DNA of 64,000 bases from Bemisia tabaci (Eukaryota; Arthropoda; Insecta; Hemiptera; Aleyrodidae), in the NCBI RefSeq assembly GCF_918797505.1, contig NC_092798.1, positions 881,501 to 945,500 on the forward strand, in the 5' to 3' direction. The position numbers and the translations under genes were made by a program. Numbering within the stretch: the first letter of the stretch is position 1; every line of letters starts with the position of its first letter. Positions 23,231 to 36,437 of this stretch are shown here, piece by piece. The notes below the pieces were generated by a model. That model had not been told where the DNA came from. It saw only the letters and a program-made list of their open reading frames with translations, and did no database searches.

Positions 23231-26200
23231 CTATGGAATCCTAGATCGTAACCAGCTTAATAACGTTCGAGTGTCTGTTTCCAAAATCTCTCTTCGAGGA
23301 TGTCTGATACCATTTCCGGCGAGCTGCAAGTCGCTGAAAAAAAAAGAGAATTACAAAATCGTTAAAGGAGCATCTATAATTCAAAATAGATTACAGAAAA
23401 ATCTGAGAAATGCCTATTTTGCATCATAAATGAGGATTCAGAGAGGTATTTCTCTTGAAAAATGAACTACAGGTAGATATCAATCCATAAAAGTGTTTCT
23501 TAGAGAAAAAATAATGTTGATTTTAATTAAGTTTAGAATAAGTTGGATTTGATTTCTGATTGTGTACAGAAAAACAGAAAATATCTACTGGTTTGGATAT
23601 TTTAAGGGGACACTTACATGAGTTGGGTTAGATTTCCGACTTCTGGCGGAATTTGCTGAAGATCATTGTTTGTTAGGTTCAGAACTGCCAACTGGGTTAA
23701 CTGGCTCAAACCTTTGACGTTGAATTTTGAGATTTTATTGTTCTCAAAGGAGATCCTTTCGATGTGAGTGCAGTTAAACAATGGTGAAGGCATTTCTGTG
23801 AATCTGAGCAGTCAACAAACAATTATTTTAGTACACTTGAAAAACGAATAAATAATTCAACTATTAATTGATAAGAAGAAGAAAATAAAGCTTTCTCTGA
23901 TGAGTTATATACACAGCAGATGCAATGGGAAGGGTATTGATAGAAATGGGTTTCCTTGTGAGCTCTAAAACCATGATTCAAAAATGCATCATGCATATGA
24001 TTTGAAAATCTGGGCAACAAGCCATCCACCATCACCTCTTTTAGCGTTTTAAATTTCTGAGGACAAAACGTTTACGTGACTTTTCTACTCTCATCCTTTA
24101 CAAATCTTCCTCTACATCTACGATAAAGTTATTAAATTTGCCAGTTAGAGTTTAGATTTGATTAAATGGGAAAAAACAGTAGTTTTTGTTTTTTAAAAAT
24201 AAAAAGACTGGAATTTTGGAGTTTTGCGATCATTTTAGCAGAGTGCCACTCACTTGATTGATACTTAAAATTTTAAAAGAAACAGTTTTCTTAGTTACAG
24301 TGACAAGCCATGAATAAATGTGGAAAAAAAACCTGGTAAAAAATTGAAAAAAATATTAAAAAGCGAGAAAGAAAAAACTTACAAATTAAAAGATAAGTCT
24401 ACTTCTTTGAGATGCTGTAACTCTGAGAACTCTTCTGGCAATCGTGACAGTCGATTGCAGCTCAAATCCAAAAACCACAGATTTATGAAAGGCTTTATGT
24501 TTTCTGAGAGGCTGGAAATAGTATTTTTGCTCAGATTCAATTCCTGGAGATTTTTTGCTAGTTTACCCATCCTAAAAGCACAAACAAAAGACTTGTATCA
24601 CATAAAACAGAATTATATAAAAATTATATCTGACTCCTTGGGTGCGCTTCACTCCTTTCACTGGTAGCTATACGGTAATTTTATTACTCTTTTTAGGAAG
24701 GAAGTTCAACATTTTTGACAAGCTAAAATTTGTCTTTTTGCATTTTTGTAATATTGGTTGACAAAGTTATTTGGAGTTCATGTCCGGTTTCTTAGAGAAG
24801 GGCACTTATTCGTCAAAAAAGGAGTTTTTAAAGGAGAGAAAGAATAGATGGATGGACATAAAACTGGATAGGACAGAAAAACCAAGTAAATGAAGGTTTC
24901 AGTAAAGGAATCATACATTGTAAAAAGAACAACAATAATTACAAGGTAAAAAAGAAAACACTACTGGAGAAACAGCCTCTTTTCCCTCCAAAAACTACAT
25001 TGAGTTTCTGACACCGGCAGCAAATCTGTGATTCCCAGTTAAAAGTCTTAAGCAACGTGTTCAGTAATTTTTAATCCTTGTATGTTTGGTAATTTGAGTG
25101 CATTTGGTTCCCAAGAATTTACCAGGCCTCTCTTGGAAGATATTCCGCGAAAAAAGAACTCAAAGTTGCATATTTTGAGCTCCTGTTTAAACACACATCT
25201 CTGAAGGAGCCAACATGGTGTCCAAGAATCTCCTTCTTGCCTTGAATACCCATATAGATTATGAAATATCCTCTTTTAGAATACCCTTCTAACCCTCTCT
25301 TTGTAATTGGACTTCATTTTGCTGTTACAAGCTACTATTTTGGGCTATCTGTAAAAACACTTATCTGCAAAGGGAAACTAATGGTTAACACGTTGTTTGT
25401 AAACTAAGCCTTAAATTGTAGTTACTTATTACAAAATGTAATCCAACTTATGGTATGCGTAGCCATAATCAATTCATGACTGCTCCGACCATGGATCTCA
25501 GCAGAGGGAGGGGGCAGTTGAAAATGTACCCTCAAATAGGCAGATATTTTCCGACTCCATCTTGGTTCCCTCCGCAATGCACCTTTGAATGGAAGCTTGA
25601 AATACGTGCACAACTTTTTGACTCTTTTCCAGGTTTAAAATTGTGAGACAAAAATCCAGGGAAGTTAGTGCACTCTCAGTCATCAGTCTCTCAACAGTCA
25701 TCAGAGAAAAATTTATCAAGTCGCACAATCTTAGAGACATTCAATTTATTTGTGGTATGGATGTTAAAAGTGACCAATGCGTTAATTTCTAATTTAAAAC
25801 CATGAATCAATAATGAAATCATTTGATGCATATGATCCAAATATTTTGATTATGAGGAAATTGATACAAAGAACAAACAAAATTTGAAAAGATAAAAAAC
25901 ATTTTTGAAAAAGCGGACAGAATAACTTACTCAGCAGGTATATCAGTCAATAAGTTATTACTTAAATCAACAAGCTGAACTTCAGCTTCCTCAGCGTCAG
26001 TCAAAACAGACTCCGGAACACACGTCAAACTGTAACCACTCAAATGCAAAGCGCGACGTTTCCTCAAAGTGTACCTGAGGATGAGGAGAAAATGTTATGA
26101 AACAAGAGAACTTAAGTAACAGTTAGATAAAATTCCAAAGGTGAAATTAAAGCTTCTAAGGTTTCAAGAAAAATCATGGGGCAGTCAATGAAATCAGTGC

Positions 26201-29200
26201 ATGAGAGAGTATGATTGTGAAAAAGTAGATCAAACGAGAAGAGAAGTGATAAAAGAGTTGATTGTTCTGTTTGGATGCAATTAGAGAGCAATTTATTAGA
26301 TATTGGCAGTGAAGGCGATCTTGCCCTGTTTGAAAAATGGTTGGTGGATGATTTTTCTACATCTTACAAGCAATCATATTGAAAACATATAGAGTTTTTC
26401 TTTGGGATAGCTGCGGCTGGAGTCAACTTCTACATCTTCCATCAATAGCCCACCCAGAAAAGTAGTTTGGCTCCCATTACAAAAATTCCTCCCAAATAAA
26501 CCTGAGGTCTACCTTTTCAGAGGTATTATTTGGGGCAGGGGCGTAAAAACTTATTGAGCATGCGACCAACAGGTCATCATCAGTTGAAAACGAAAATGGG
26601 ATGCCCCTGAAAACAGGTTTTGAAAATAAGGAGGCCGCCATGCGCTCGCATAAAAATTTCCTATTTTAAAAAGTACATATAATATCAAGAAGCAAATCTC
26701 GTATTTTTTGCAAAATTACAGCACTTTATACTTGCAGAGATAAAAATGGTCATCACTATGAAATAGTTGAGTAAAAGGGGGTTCTTGAAATGGAAAGGAG
26801 GCTACAAACTTTCTAAACCCCTAATTCAGGAGGTGGTAAAGGAGGAAGATGAATTGATTTCTAAGATGATTAAGAAACTACATACTTTTAAATACAGCAA
26901 ACCTCGAGATAGGTTAGGTTAGGAGTCTGATTGGGATTAAAATAGTGACAAAGTTAGATATAAAGACTAAGTTATCATATTTTTTACAAGATCAATAAAA
27001 TGTTGAATAAGTGTAAAAAAACCTTGCAATTCTGAGTCAGAAATTGTGGTGATGAAAGAACAAAAGCAAACAAAATGAGAAACCGATTGAAATAGTTACT
27101 CTTCACTTCTTCGAGATGGTCATTTTTCCTCAATCCTGTCCAGCTGAAAAATTATGTTTTCATGAACTGAAGAGAATTCCAAGCTAACTTGAAAGAGAGG
27201 CAGTTCTGCAGTTTCTTTTTCAGATCAGTTTCTTTTGTTAAATTATACTCATTTATTTCATGATTTAAAACTTTCCTGTAATAAAAACAGGTCGATGCTG
27301 ATTCAATGTTTGGTGATAAAAATGATTTCCTTTTCTGTCCACAAATGCAAGTTCAAGAAAAGTACAAATGAGAGAGAAAACTTCATGTGAAATGGACCTT
27401 GCACAGAATGTTCTTTGTGATTTCCTGGGCATAATGAGCCTTTCAAATCAAACTGTTTAGGGGCTACTTGGAAGAAAAGCAGAGCTGAAAAGTTAATTTT
27501 TTGGTAATTCTGTGCCTAATGTTCTGAAACAGTTCATCATCTTCTTAGACAGCATGCTGCGAGAAAAGGATTACTCTCCTCTATCACAAACATTGCTGCT
27601 CGATAACACCAACAAAAATTCCCAAAGAATCACTTTTTAGCCCTGCTTTCCTCATATTTGGAACATCAAACAGTTGATTTTGAAAGTTCACCGTGCTCTA
27701 AGAGTTGTAAAAAACATCGTATTGGACAATTAAGAAATTAGACAGGCACCTAGTCTCTTAGATTTCCATACAAGGAGTCGGGAGTAACTTTTAATTTAAC
27801 CAGTCGCAAATTTTCTCCTGAAAGTCCAGAAAAAATATTTTGAACATGAAAATAGTTTATCCATAACCTTCAGTCTTGCGGAGAGATAAAATTTCAAACC
27901 TCGTTTTCTTGATTGCAATTCGGTGTGATTCTGTCGAACTATTTGCAATAATTTTGCGACTATAATTTGCGAAAATTTTTGAGTGAATGAAGATTTTCTC
28001 AGATAACACTTTGCAAAATTTGAACGCAAGTAAGCCTCCTAGTTCTCACCCTTTCAAATGGCCCTGATAATTTTAGAAAACATAAATTTTTTTTTTGTTT
28101 CTCAGATAAAAAAATTCCTGCATTAACTGGAGCTTTCTAAAATGCGTTCTGTTACATGCTGTGTTATCTTAGCTTCTTAGAAATCTCCTGGGGAAACTTT
28201 CTCAACTTTATTACTTAGACGGTGAGAATTTAAATTTAACATCTTAGAGAGACTAAAAATCAACTTGGCTAGATCATTATCTACCTCTGCACTTACTTGT
28301 CTGGCAACCGTGTATTCTTCTCGCTAGAATAGGGTGAAGTGTTGCTGACAGGTGGTGAGGTTTGTCTCTCCATAAATTTGGTTGCCAAATATTGAAGCAC
28401 GCGATTGGTGCCGCCATTGATGATGTCCTGCCTGATGTCCAGAGGATTTGATTTCACCAAGAGAACTTTCAGGTTTGACAGCTTGCACAAAGTCGATGGC
28501 AACCTTAAAAATTACACCAACAAAAAATAAGGAAATCAACCATAACTGCCACAGAAGGACTTTCTCAACTAGACTTTAAAAAATCTCCATCGTGCTACAA
28601 AAGTACATCTTGTTCTAAGATAGAAGTTTCCCATCATATTTTACTATTTTGACACAGTATTCCAACTTCATCCATAAATTTTGGGTGCCATTTGGTTGGG
28701 AGGCCGAATGTTCCAGCACTTTTTCAGAGAGCAGTGTTTGTCACGTTAGATGAAAAAATCAAAATTTGAGTTTTTATGGCAAGACATTCTCCAATTAATA
28801 AGATAATAGAATAAGTTACGAGCTCATGTTTGAGCAAACAGAGAGCCTAATCCTCTATTTGGTTCCAACAATTTTGAGCTTTGAACACAGCTAAAAACTT
28901 GGAACAATTTCGTCCAAATTTCCATTATCTAAATTGAAAGAACTGTTTGATATAATGTTGCAAGATGATTTAATGCGAAAATTTTCGTACACTACACCTC
29001 AAATCATACCTTAATTTTAAGTTTTTGGGAACAGTCACAAACAAAAATTAATCAAATCTACACTTACTCCACAAGAGAATTGCTTGAGACATTTAAATTG
29101 GTCAAACTGGAGAGATAACCTAATTCATCAGGCAGCTTGGCAAGATTGTTGTTGGAGAGATCCATGATGGAAACCGATGAGAGGTTTTCTATATTCTCGG

Positions 29201-30444
29201 CTGTGATAACCTGCAACAAAGAACAAATCGACAATATTAAAACAGTGCAAAATATCTATTCACTTGTTGAACTTTGATTCAAATTCGAAGAAATTTAGAA
29301 ATCTTACTTCATAGGACACTTCTCGAAGAATTCAAGTGATAGACTTAGAAATGGCTACAACAAAGCCACAATTGAAGTTTGAGAATAATGCATCGCATCA
29401 TCGTACTGCTGTCTTCTCACTGTCAATACATAGAAACATGTTGATTGTAGAAACTGGCCTGCGCTTATAGGAATTTAAACTTTGTTCATTCTTGATGGGT
29501 TCTATTCAAATTGTATTTTCTGCTCAGATAATGTGGAGGGACATTAGTTTAAAATGCACAATTAACCTTCCAAATCAAGACACTGAATTCAAAGAATTGA
29601 TAATTAATATTTACTTCAATTAATATTATAGCCTTGTTTCGACCATTAATTCATTCTCATTCTCTAACACTAAATAGTTAAGTTCGCTATTGAAAAAATA
29701 AAACAATAGAGAAAATAAGACAACAAATGCAGTTACTCAGAGTCCAGTTGAATGCGTCCGAAATATAATTGGACTTGAAGAACACAAAGAGTGCATTGCT
29801 GTACTTACTCTTAAGATTTAATGAGAGTAAAAGAACTTAATGATTGCAAAAAGATGAAAAGCCTATATTTCATGTTTCGAAAAGTAAATTTCCTTAAAAT
29901 TATCATTACCATTATGTTATTGTGACTGAGGATAAGTTCCTTTAGACGATGGCACATCTTCAGACACGGAAAAGATGAAATCTGGTTCCTGGCCGCATCT
30001 ATCATGTGTATGCTGCTCATGAACTCGAAAGTGGGAAGTTCCGCAACCAAATTTTTCCCAGCTTTGAACACCTCGAGCGCTGAAAAAAATAAAAGAGCAT
30101 AAGTAAGAAAATCCAGTAAATACAATTTCTTTTAACCTACATAATTTTGAGAAAAGCTCTGATTCCATGATATTTTTTCACATTACAGGGCTCAGTTACA
30201 TGATTAGAAAATACCAATTTGCTCTGATATGCACACACCCGATCTTTCGAATCAAATCTAATTTTCTGCTTTTCAGCTCAAAGAAAATCTGCAATGGCAT
30301 TCCAGATTTATGGGTTGACTCGCTCTAGTGAGAACAAGAAAGCACAATTGTTGAACTTTTTTCTATCATTTTGTTCATAATATTTTTTTTTATTGAAAGT
30401 GGTTCAGTCATTAGTGAGACTAAAATTGACCATTATGATATTAG

Positions 30445-30475
<31 letters not shown>

Positions 30476-33400
30476 GAAGAAAACCAGAGACCCTTGGAGA
30501 AAAATACAAATGGTAATGGAAACATACCATCCGAAAAACGGCTTTAAAGATTTTTGGGCAATGGCTTGTAAAATGAGTGATAATTCGAGAGTAATTGTCA
30601 AGTGAACGAGTATTGAAGGTCTGTTATTGAAAAGATGTTATAAACTGCAAGTTGTAATTATTCACTGTCTTTGGTTTGTTCAGGTCAGCTCTTGTAATTT
30701 AAAAAAAAGCATTGAAACAACTGCGCTATTTTCAATACCAGGAGAGAGTAAACTAAAATCATTATTGTAAAAACCACACACAAAAAAAGCCAATTGGCAG
30801 GAGATCAGAGAAGTGCTGCTAAGCATCGTGGAAGTATACGAATGAATAAAAAAAAGTTCACTTCAGAAGGCTGAACAATAAGAGATAAGGTGATGAGACT
30901 TTGAAGCAGGTGTCCACAAACATAATGTAAAAAGAGATGGTACGATTTGCGTGGTTGTGCATCTCTAAGTAGCAGTGTTCTACTCAGAACGACACAAGAA
31001 TATTAACCACAAAAATAAGTGTTGAGCTTAAAATGGGACACGACTTCATTTGGATGGTGCTTACTTCTCTGGCTACTGAAAAAAAAAGGATCAATATAGC
31101 ACAACCACTGTTCCATGTTGCTTAAATATTCAGAACGCTGAGTTCTTTTCCATAAATAGACAAGCATTGTATTATGAGAAGGGAGATAAGAGGGAATTGA
31201 CATGATGCACTATGGAGCTGCAAAATGCATTAATCATTACTAAATTCGGACTGCAAAACGTACAAAAAGTGCAGCCAGGACAAGAATATTTTTCCTTGAT
31301 TTAATGGCTTTTAGGTAAGAGAGGGGGCATTGATGAAAAATTGAAAACCTCTAAGACATTCCATGCTGATTCGCAAATAAAAAAGAAAGGAAAAAAACTC
31401 AACTGGCTAAAAGAACCATTCTGAAATTTGGCTCAAAACTGTGATGGTTTGGAAGTAATGCTTTATAACTGTACGGTATTGAAATCTTTTAATTCTGTAC
31501 GATTGATGAACTGCTGAGATAATTGAAAGGCTACTTAGGAAAAATAAACTTTTAATGCATTCACCTTCATGCAACACCATTTGTACAATCCATCTCATGG
31601 AATTCAGCCAAATGCAAAAGGAATTCATAAATACAGGTAAGTAATCGATGAAAAGAAAGTTAAAAAACACTCGAGACAAATGCTGCAAAACTTAAGGGTG
31701 AACAGTACATAAAAGATTCACAACAAAACTGTAAAATTTAAATGACTTGATAACAACAGAAAAATACAACATGAAACTTGAAAAAATATGTGTCAAAATT
31801 CAAAGTGCTAGTCTTGGAATAGGAAAATAAGTCTCAAGTCTTTGGAAATATTAATACTTTCGCTCCGATCTAATTTTGCTAATTATTGAGAAGAAAAATA
31901 AATGTACAAGGTTTATCATGAGAAACGATGACTACAAAATGACTCATAAACTGGGAAAAGGTAAAAAACAAGATGCAGAACGCCACAGAAGCAAATAAAG
32001 ACAAAATTCTGGGACATGCACCAAGGAAGAATGCATACGCGACAGTTATCACTGACCGGTGAGAAACTTCAGCTCGAGTGGTAACTCGCGAATCAAATTG
32101 CTTTCTAAATTCAAACATGTCAGAGAGACTAGTTGACACATAGAGATAGGGATGCTGTCTATTTTATTATAACTTAAGTCCTGAAATAAACACATTTTAA
32201 AATGAGCTTCCATATGAAATTTACATGGTCCATTTCTGGAATATATTGATATTTGTTGTCCTTTTTGCGGCAATCAGAAACTACCCTCTTCCATTTTTCT
32301 CTAGGGGGCTCTCCAAATAAAACAATGAAAATTTTATGAAATTAAGATTCGTCTTTGCCTTTTATAAACACTAGCAGAAGGACTCTCAAGAATCCTGGCT
32401 AGGACTTGAGGAGACTGGGCTCTTTCAGCAATTGGCCATTGAACCAAGAAAGTGAGGAGTGAAAAAGATGAGAAATTTTGCAACGTTAAAATCCAGCTGA
32501 ACTGATTTGAAAATTAACTTGGTTGAAACTGATGAATCAGACACTATAAACTAATTAGCCGTTTCCAAAAAATTTAAAAAAAAAAATTGACTCACATTAA
32601 GAACCTATTTCATTATGTTTATTTTTTCATTGCAATTTTTCAGGATGAAGATGATGAAATAGTACTTTAAATCTGAGAATTCTTACAGCTATTGCTAATT
32701 CTTTCAGTGAGAGTGAAATAGAAAAAAAAAAAATTACAATGGAAGAGTACTCACAAGGAAAGTTAGCGTAACAACGTCTCCTATTTCATAATCTACTTTA
32801 ACCAACTCGTTGTTTGTCATACTTAAGACTTTGAGCTTAGGGAGTGAGTAAACAGCCATCGGAATCTGTTTGAAATGGTTGTGATTTAAATTCAATTCAT
32901 TCAAGTTATGGAGGTAGGACAGTTGGTCAGGTAAAGCCTTCAAAGAGTTATGTTGAAGCTGAAAACAAGGAGGAATGAGCCATTAAAAAGATTAACATGA
33001 TATTAGATTCACGGCCATCCATACGGAAAAGGACCTCCAAGAGTGGAGGAAAATTCTCCTGTAGAGTTTTTTTCTCTATCCAGGTAAATAAATCTAAACT
33101 TGAGCTTTTAAAAGAAAATACTAAAATATTAAAAAATAACGATAATGAAAGTCGCAAAACATATATCCAATTGCAACACAGCAGATTTTATGGGAGATTT
33201 TTTTTTTTTTTTAAAAAAAAAAAAAACTGACCAAAGTGAAAATTTCAAAAAATAATCTTCTATGGTTTTTCTTTAAAAAAAGGAGACAATGGCAGAGATT
33301 GAAACACCGAAATTAAGAAACATGTTTTGCAATGTTCATCATTGATAAATTGAAAGTATTACAAAGTTTTTTTCCCCCCTAAACAGAGCTCAAGTTGCAT

Positions 33401-35887
33401 ATTACCTAATCAAAAAATTTGTTGGAACTTTGTCACACTGTTTGAATCTGTTGTTTTGAAAACCCTTTGGGTCTTTCATATTTAGCTTCAAAATCTACTA
33501 ATTTTATTTCTGGTCAAATATTCTTGCAAAAGAAAAAAAAATTAAATCAGAAGGTGGAAGCTAAAGGAGCTAAACATTGTATATTGTCGCAAAGTTGTAC
33601 TTGACAATATATTCATTTACTCAAAAAGGTGGCAAATTTTCATTTGAAATTCTTCCAGAATTATCTTTGAAATTTGATGAAGATTTATCTGAAATTTTCT
33701 ATGTAAAAAATCATCCTTAATGAAAAGAGAGCTAAATTTTCAGGTGAAACTATTTAATTGAGATGTAATTGGACTTCAATTTGAAATAAAGAGCTACAAT
33801 TTCTGGCTTATCCATAGACACCCTTATGCGCATAGGGAAACTAATAGTGCACATGTTTTTTCTAAACTGAGCCAGATATTGTAGTTCCTAATTGGACCGC
33901 ATTTTGCAATTTGGAACTATAAATTCTGGCTCATCTGACACTTATGTGCACAGGGAAATTAATGGTGCAAACGTCGTTTTTAAACCGGGCCAGAATTCAT
34001 AGTTCCTAATTGCAAAATGTAGTCCAATTGCAAAATGTGGTCCAATTATGGTGTTGTGACACTCACTTTTTCACATGCTTCACGTGTCCATGATACATAA
34101 GTACTCAATTCATAAACTGAACAGGCATAATAAACAATCTCAGGCTTGACGCGGCAAACTAATGACACTGCTTAAAAAGTAGCTTGAAAGTAAGAGTGAT
34201 ACTTACATTTAAGTGAGTTAGAGAGTGAACAACAGATAATTGACTAGGTATTTCTGTTATGTGATTGTAGCTGAGGTCGATTGTTGTCAAACAAGCTTCC
34301 TCCCACCACTTTTTTGATTCAACATCATCAAAGTCCACCTTTCTCCCTCTTTCTGGTTCGTTTTGCTTGGTTAGAAATGTCACTACGGGAACAGCTGAAG
34401 AGAAAATATAGAATGATAAAAATAAAAATGGAGCATATTTCTTGCTGTTTGATGGTTCAGGTGTTCGAATCTGATGAAATTCCAGGTTCCAAAAAGTGAA
34501 TCAATAGACAAAAAAATTTGAAATGTTCATTCAGAACAAATTTTACTTCAAAATATTTTCTGAGTAAAATTTTGTGCATGAATGTCTGACACACCACAGC
34601 AAGGAGAGACTTTCAGGGATTTTTCAAAAAGCTTCTAAAAGTCACAAATTATCGACTGATCCATTAACCACTGAAACATTCTCCGCATCCTTACCCTGGC
34701 AGGATCCTTGATCTGTCCTTTCCTTTTCCACTGCTCTTACATTCTTCTATTTTTCAGTCAGGAATCATCTTTTCTCCTCAGAATCGCCGAGTTTGAGTTT
34801 TAATCTCCTTCAATTCCCATCAAATTAATGACTGAAATAACAGCTGATGGCTCTGTAGATTGTAGCAAGCCTCTCAGGCTAGTGGTCTCCCGGACTGTGA
34901 TGTCAAAAAATCTAAGTATTTAGGTGTAGACTGCCCCTTTTTCTAGATCTTTCCTTCAAGACCCGTGAGTCCCACATACACTAATCTTTCGATCTCTTGG
35001 CGTTCATTGTTTTGCATGACTTCCGGTGTAATCACTAAGTAAGTTCCTACTCCTAAAATAGTTCGCGTGACACCTCCTCGTCTAGTTTCTTTTCTCATTA
35101 TACTCTTCTGTAAATGACCTGTAATTTCCATGTAAAGTACGTTACGGCATAGTTCACGCAGCTTAACTTCTTATCTGTCGAAAGCGTACAAAAAGTTGAA
35201 TAGGAAATTGAACGCAAAAAAAATTTGATCCAATTGCCATTTTTGAACAGGAATTAAGCGTCTCTGTATGCTTCCGGTTGAGAAGATGCAGCTTTGGCTG
35301 AGGTCAATTGAAAGATTTCATTTCAATTTTCCATAGATGGAGAGTGGAACAAAAATTTAGGGTGATGGGTCACATTCAAGTTTCTGTTCAACTTTTCATC
35401 TGATTTTTGATAGTATCACAATCCAACCTTTCATTCGACTAGAGCAGCAAAAAGGTGGAGTGAAAAGTCAGGATTAAAAGCTTTGAAAAAAAATTGAAAA
35501 TCTCAATACCCACTTACTTTGATTGTGACAACATTCGTCACTTGGTATAGATTTCAAAGTACTTGGGTTTGATTGAAAATGATTTCAAACTAGCATGGCT
35601 AAAAGTGTTGTGTTGAATTGCTTATCTTGTTAAAGTAGAAAAATCATGCAGGGAATATTACCAGAAACAAGGCCTTTTTCACTGAGCTGAAGGACTCCGG
35701 TGTCTTTCGCTTTCATAATCACATCCGTGGTCAGAACTTTGTCATCGTCACTTGGGTGCTGATAGTTGAAGATCGAATTTGGAGAGCCACTGATAATTAA
35801 ACTAGACTCATTGGCTTTGACCCTTTGTCGGGATAGAGACCTGAGCCTTTTGAGCTGAGGGATTCCACTGGCTTTACGGTTTGCCAT
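23231..35887 (-). CDS. LRRC40: LRRC40, leucine-rich repeat-containing protein
   Basis: The model has 11 coding exons, 5' to 3' on the minus strand: 35887-35662, 34394-34207, 32958-32755, 32180-32057, 30079-29910, 29210-29068, 28503-28297, 26074-25931, 24571-24383, 23803-23618 and 23333-23231. All are GT-AG and in phase (1884 nt, 627 aa; human LRRC40 is about 600 aa). The N-terminal 90 residues are basic and then low-complexity. Two blocks of LRRs follow (about 105-380 and 440-600), with repeats such as IDLSYNHITEIPSQL, LNLNHNHFKQIP, MDLSNNNLAKLPDEL and LDLSCNRLSRLPEEF. Each block closes with the family signature of an NP-L or NGI turn followed by R.. I...T..LL/VLQYL (LDIRQDIINGGTNRVLQYL, and RHPRREILETDTRTLL). 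The protein ends SRIP, as family members do. No signal peptide or membrane segment is seen, so it is likely intracellular; its molecular role is poorly defined. The start is the first in-frame ATG (35887). Confidence 0.95.
25302..25450. mobile_element. Short element, AATTGGACTTCATTTTGC family, copy 2
   Basis: It begins GTAATTGGACTTCATTTTGC and ends with ATTACAAAATGTAATCCAAC, an imperfect inverted version of the start. The middle contains AAGGGAAACTAATGGT, shared with the copies at 6303 and 33766. It lies in the LRRC40 intron between 25931 and 24571. Confidence 0.55.
30446..30472 (+). repeat. Poly(A) tract
   Basis: About 27 consecutive A residues followed by GAAGAAGAAA, inside an LRRC40 intron. 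It may be the tail of a decayed retroposon, but no tRNA-like head is recognisable next to it. Confidence 0.5.
33766..34048. mobile_element. Two tandem palindromic units, AATTGGACTTCATTTTGC family, copy 3
   Basis: Unit 1 (33766 to about 33896) runs from TAATTGGACTTCAATTTG to an inverted TAGTTCCTAATTGGACC. Unit 2 starts there and ends near 34048 with CAAAATGTGGTCCAATTA. Both share the internal words CTGGCT(C/T)AT and CAGGGAAA(C/T)TAAT(A/G)GTGCA. The units share a junction, as expected of a head-to-tail insertion or duplication. It is in an LRRC40 intron. Confidence 0.6.
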
Positions 35888-36437
35888 GATAAAAGACAAT
35901 TTTTAAAAACCGATATCGACTTCAGGTAGAGGATGAGACAGGTGATTGTAACACCCACAGCTTCATTGACAGGTCACAAAATCACATCAACGTACTTCAC
36001 AATACACTTAACTGGTTGAAGATTAAATTTTCCAAAGGGAGTAAATTCGAAAAGGAGGGGCATTTTGTTATGATGAACATGCCAAAAGAAGACAATTAAG
36101 TAACAAGTGACTTTCTTCACAACTTCAGAGCTGTCAAATGTTATCAATCAAGTCAAGGTCGGAGGAACAACCATCCATCAATGATGCCATTTCGTTGATC
36201 AACAATTTTTCTTATCTAACCTAATTTCATTGTTTACTTCGACTTAATCGACTTCGTAATTGGGCGTCTTCTTGGTTTTTGCGGAAAATTTTTGCTTTTT
36301 TAACCCAAAGCCTCTCCATAATAGTCCCCCCGTGTTTGTAGTGACCATGCTCCTCGATTCCATATCAAAAAGAATGAAGTTTGACATTAAATTCTCTCCG
36401 TAAAGTTTTTGTTCCATAGTTTTCATTTTGCACCAGG
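35888..36437. promoter_or_regulatory. Shared head-to-head promoter region of LRRC40 and SLU7
   Basis: The 550 bases between the LRRC40 start codon (minus) and the SLU7 start codon (plus) must include both 5' UTRs and both promoters unless an upstream non-coding exon exists. I see no obvious TATA boxes in the expected places. The sequence CACCAG just before the SLU7 ATG could be a 5' UTR splice acceptor. The bidirectional role is inferred from layout only. Confidence 0.55.
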
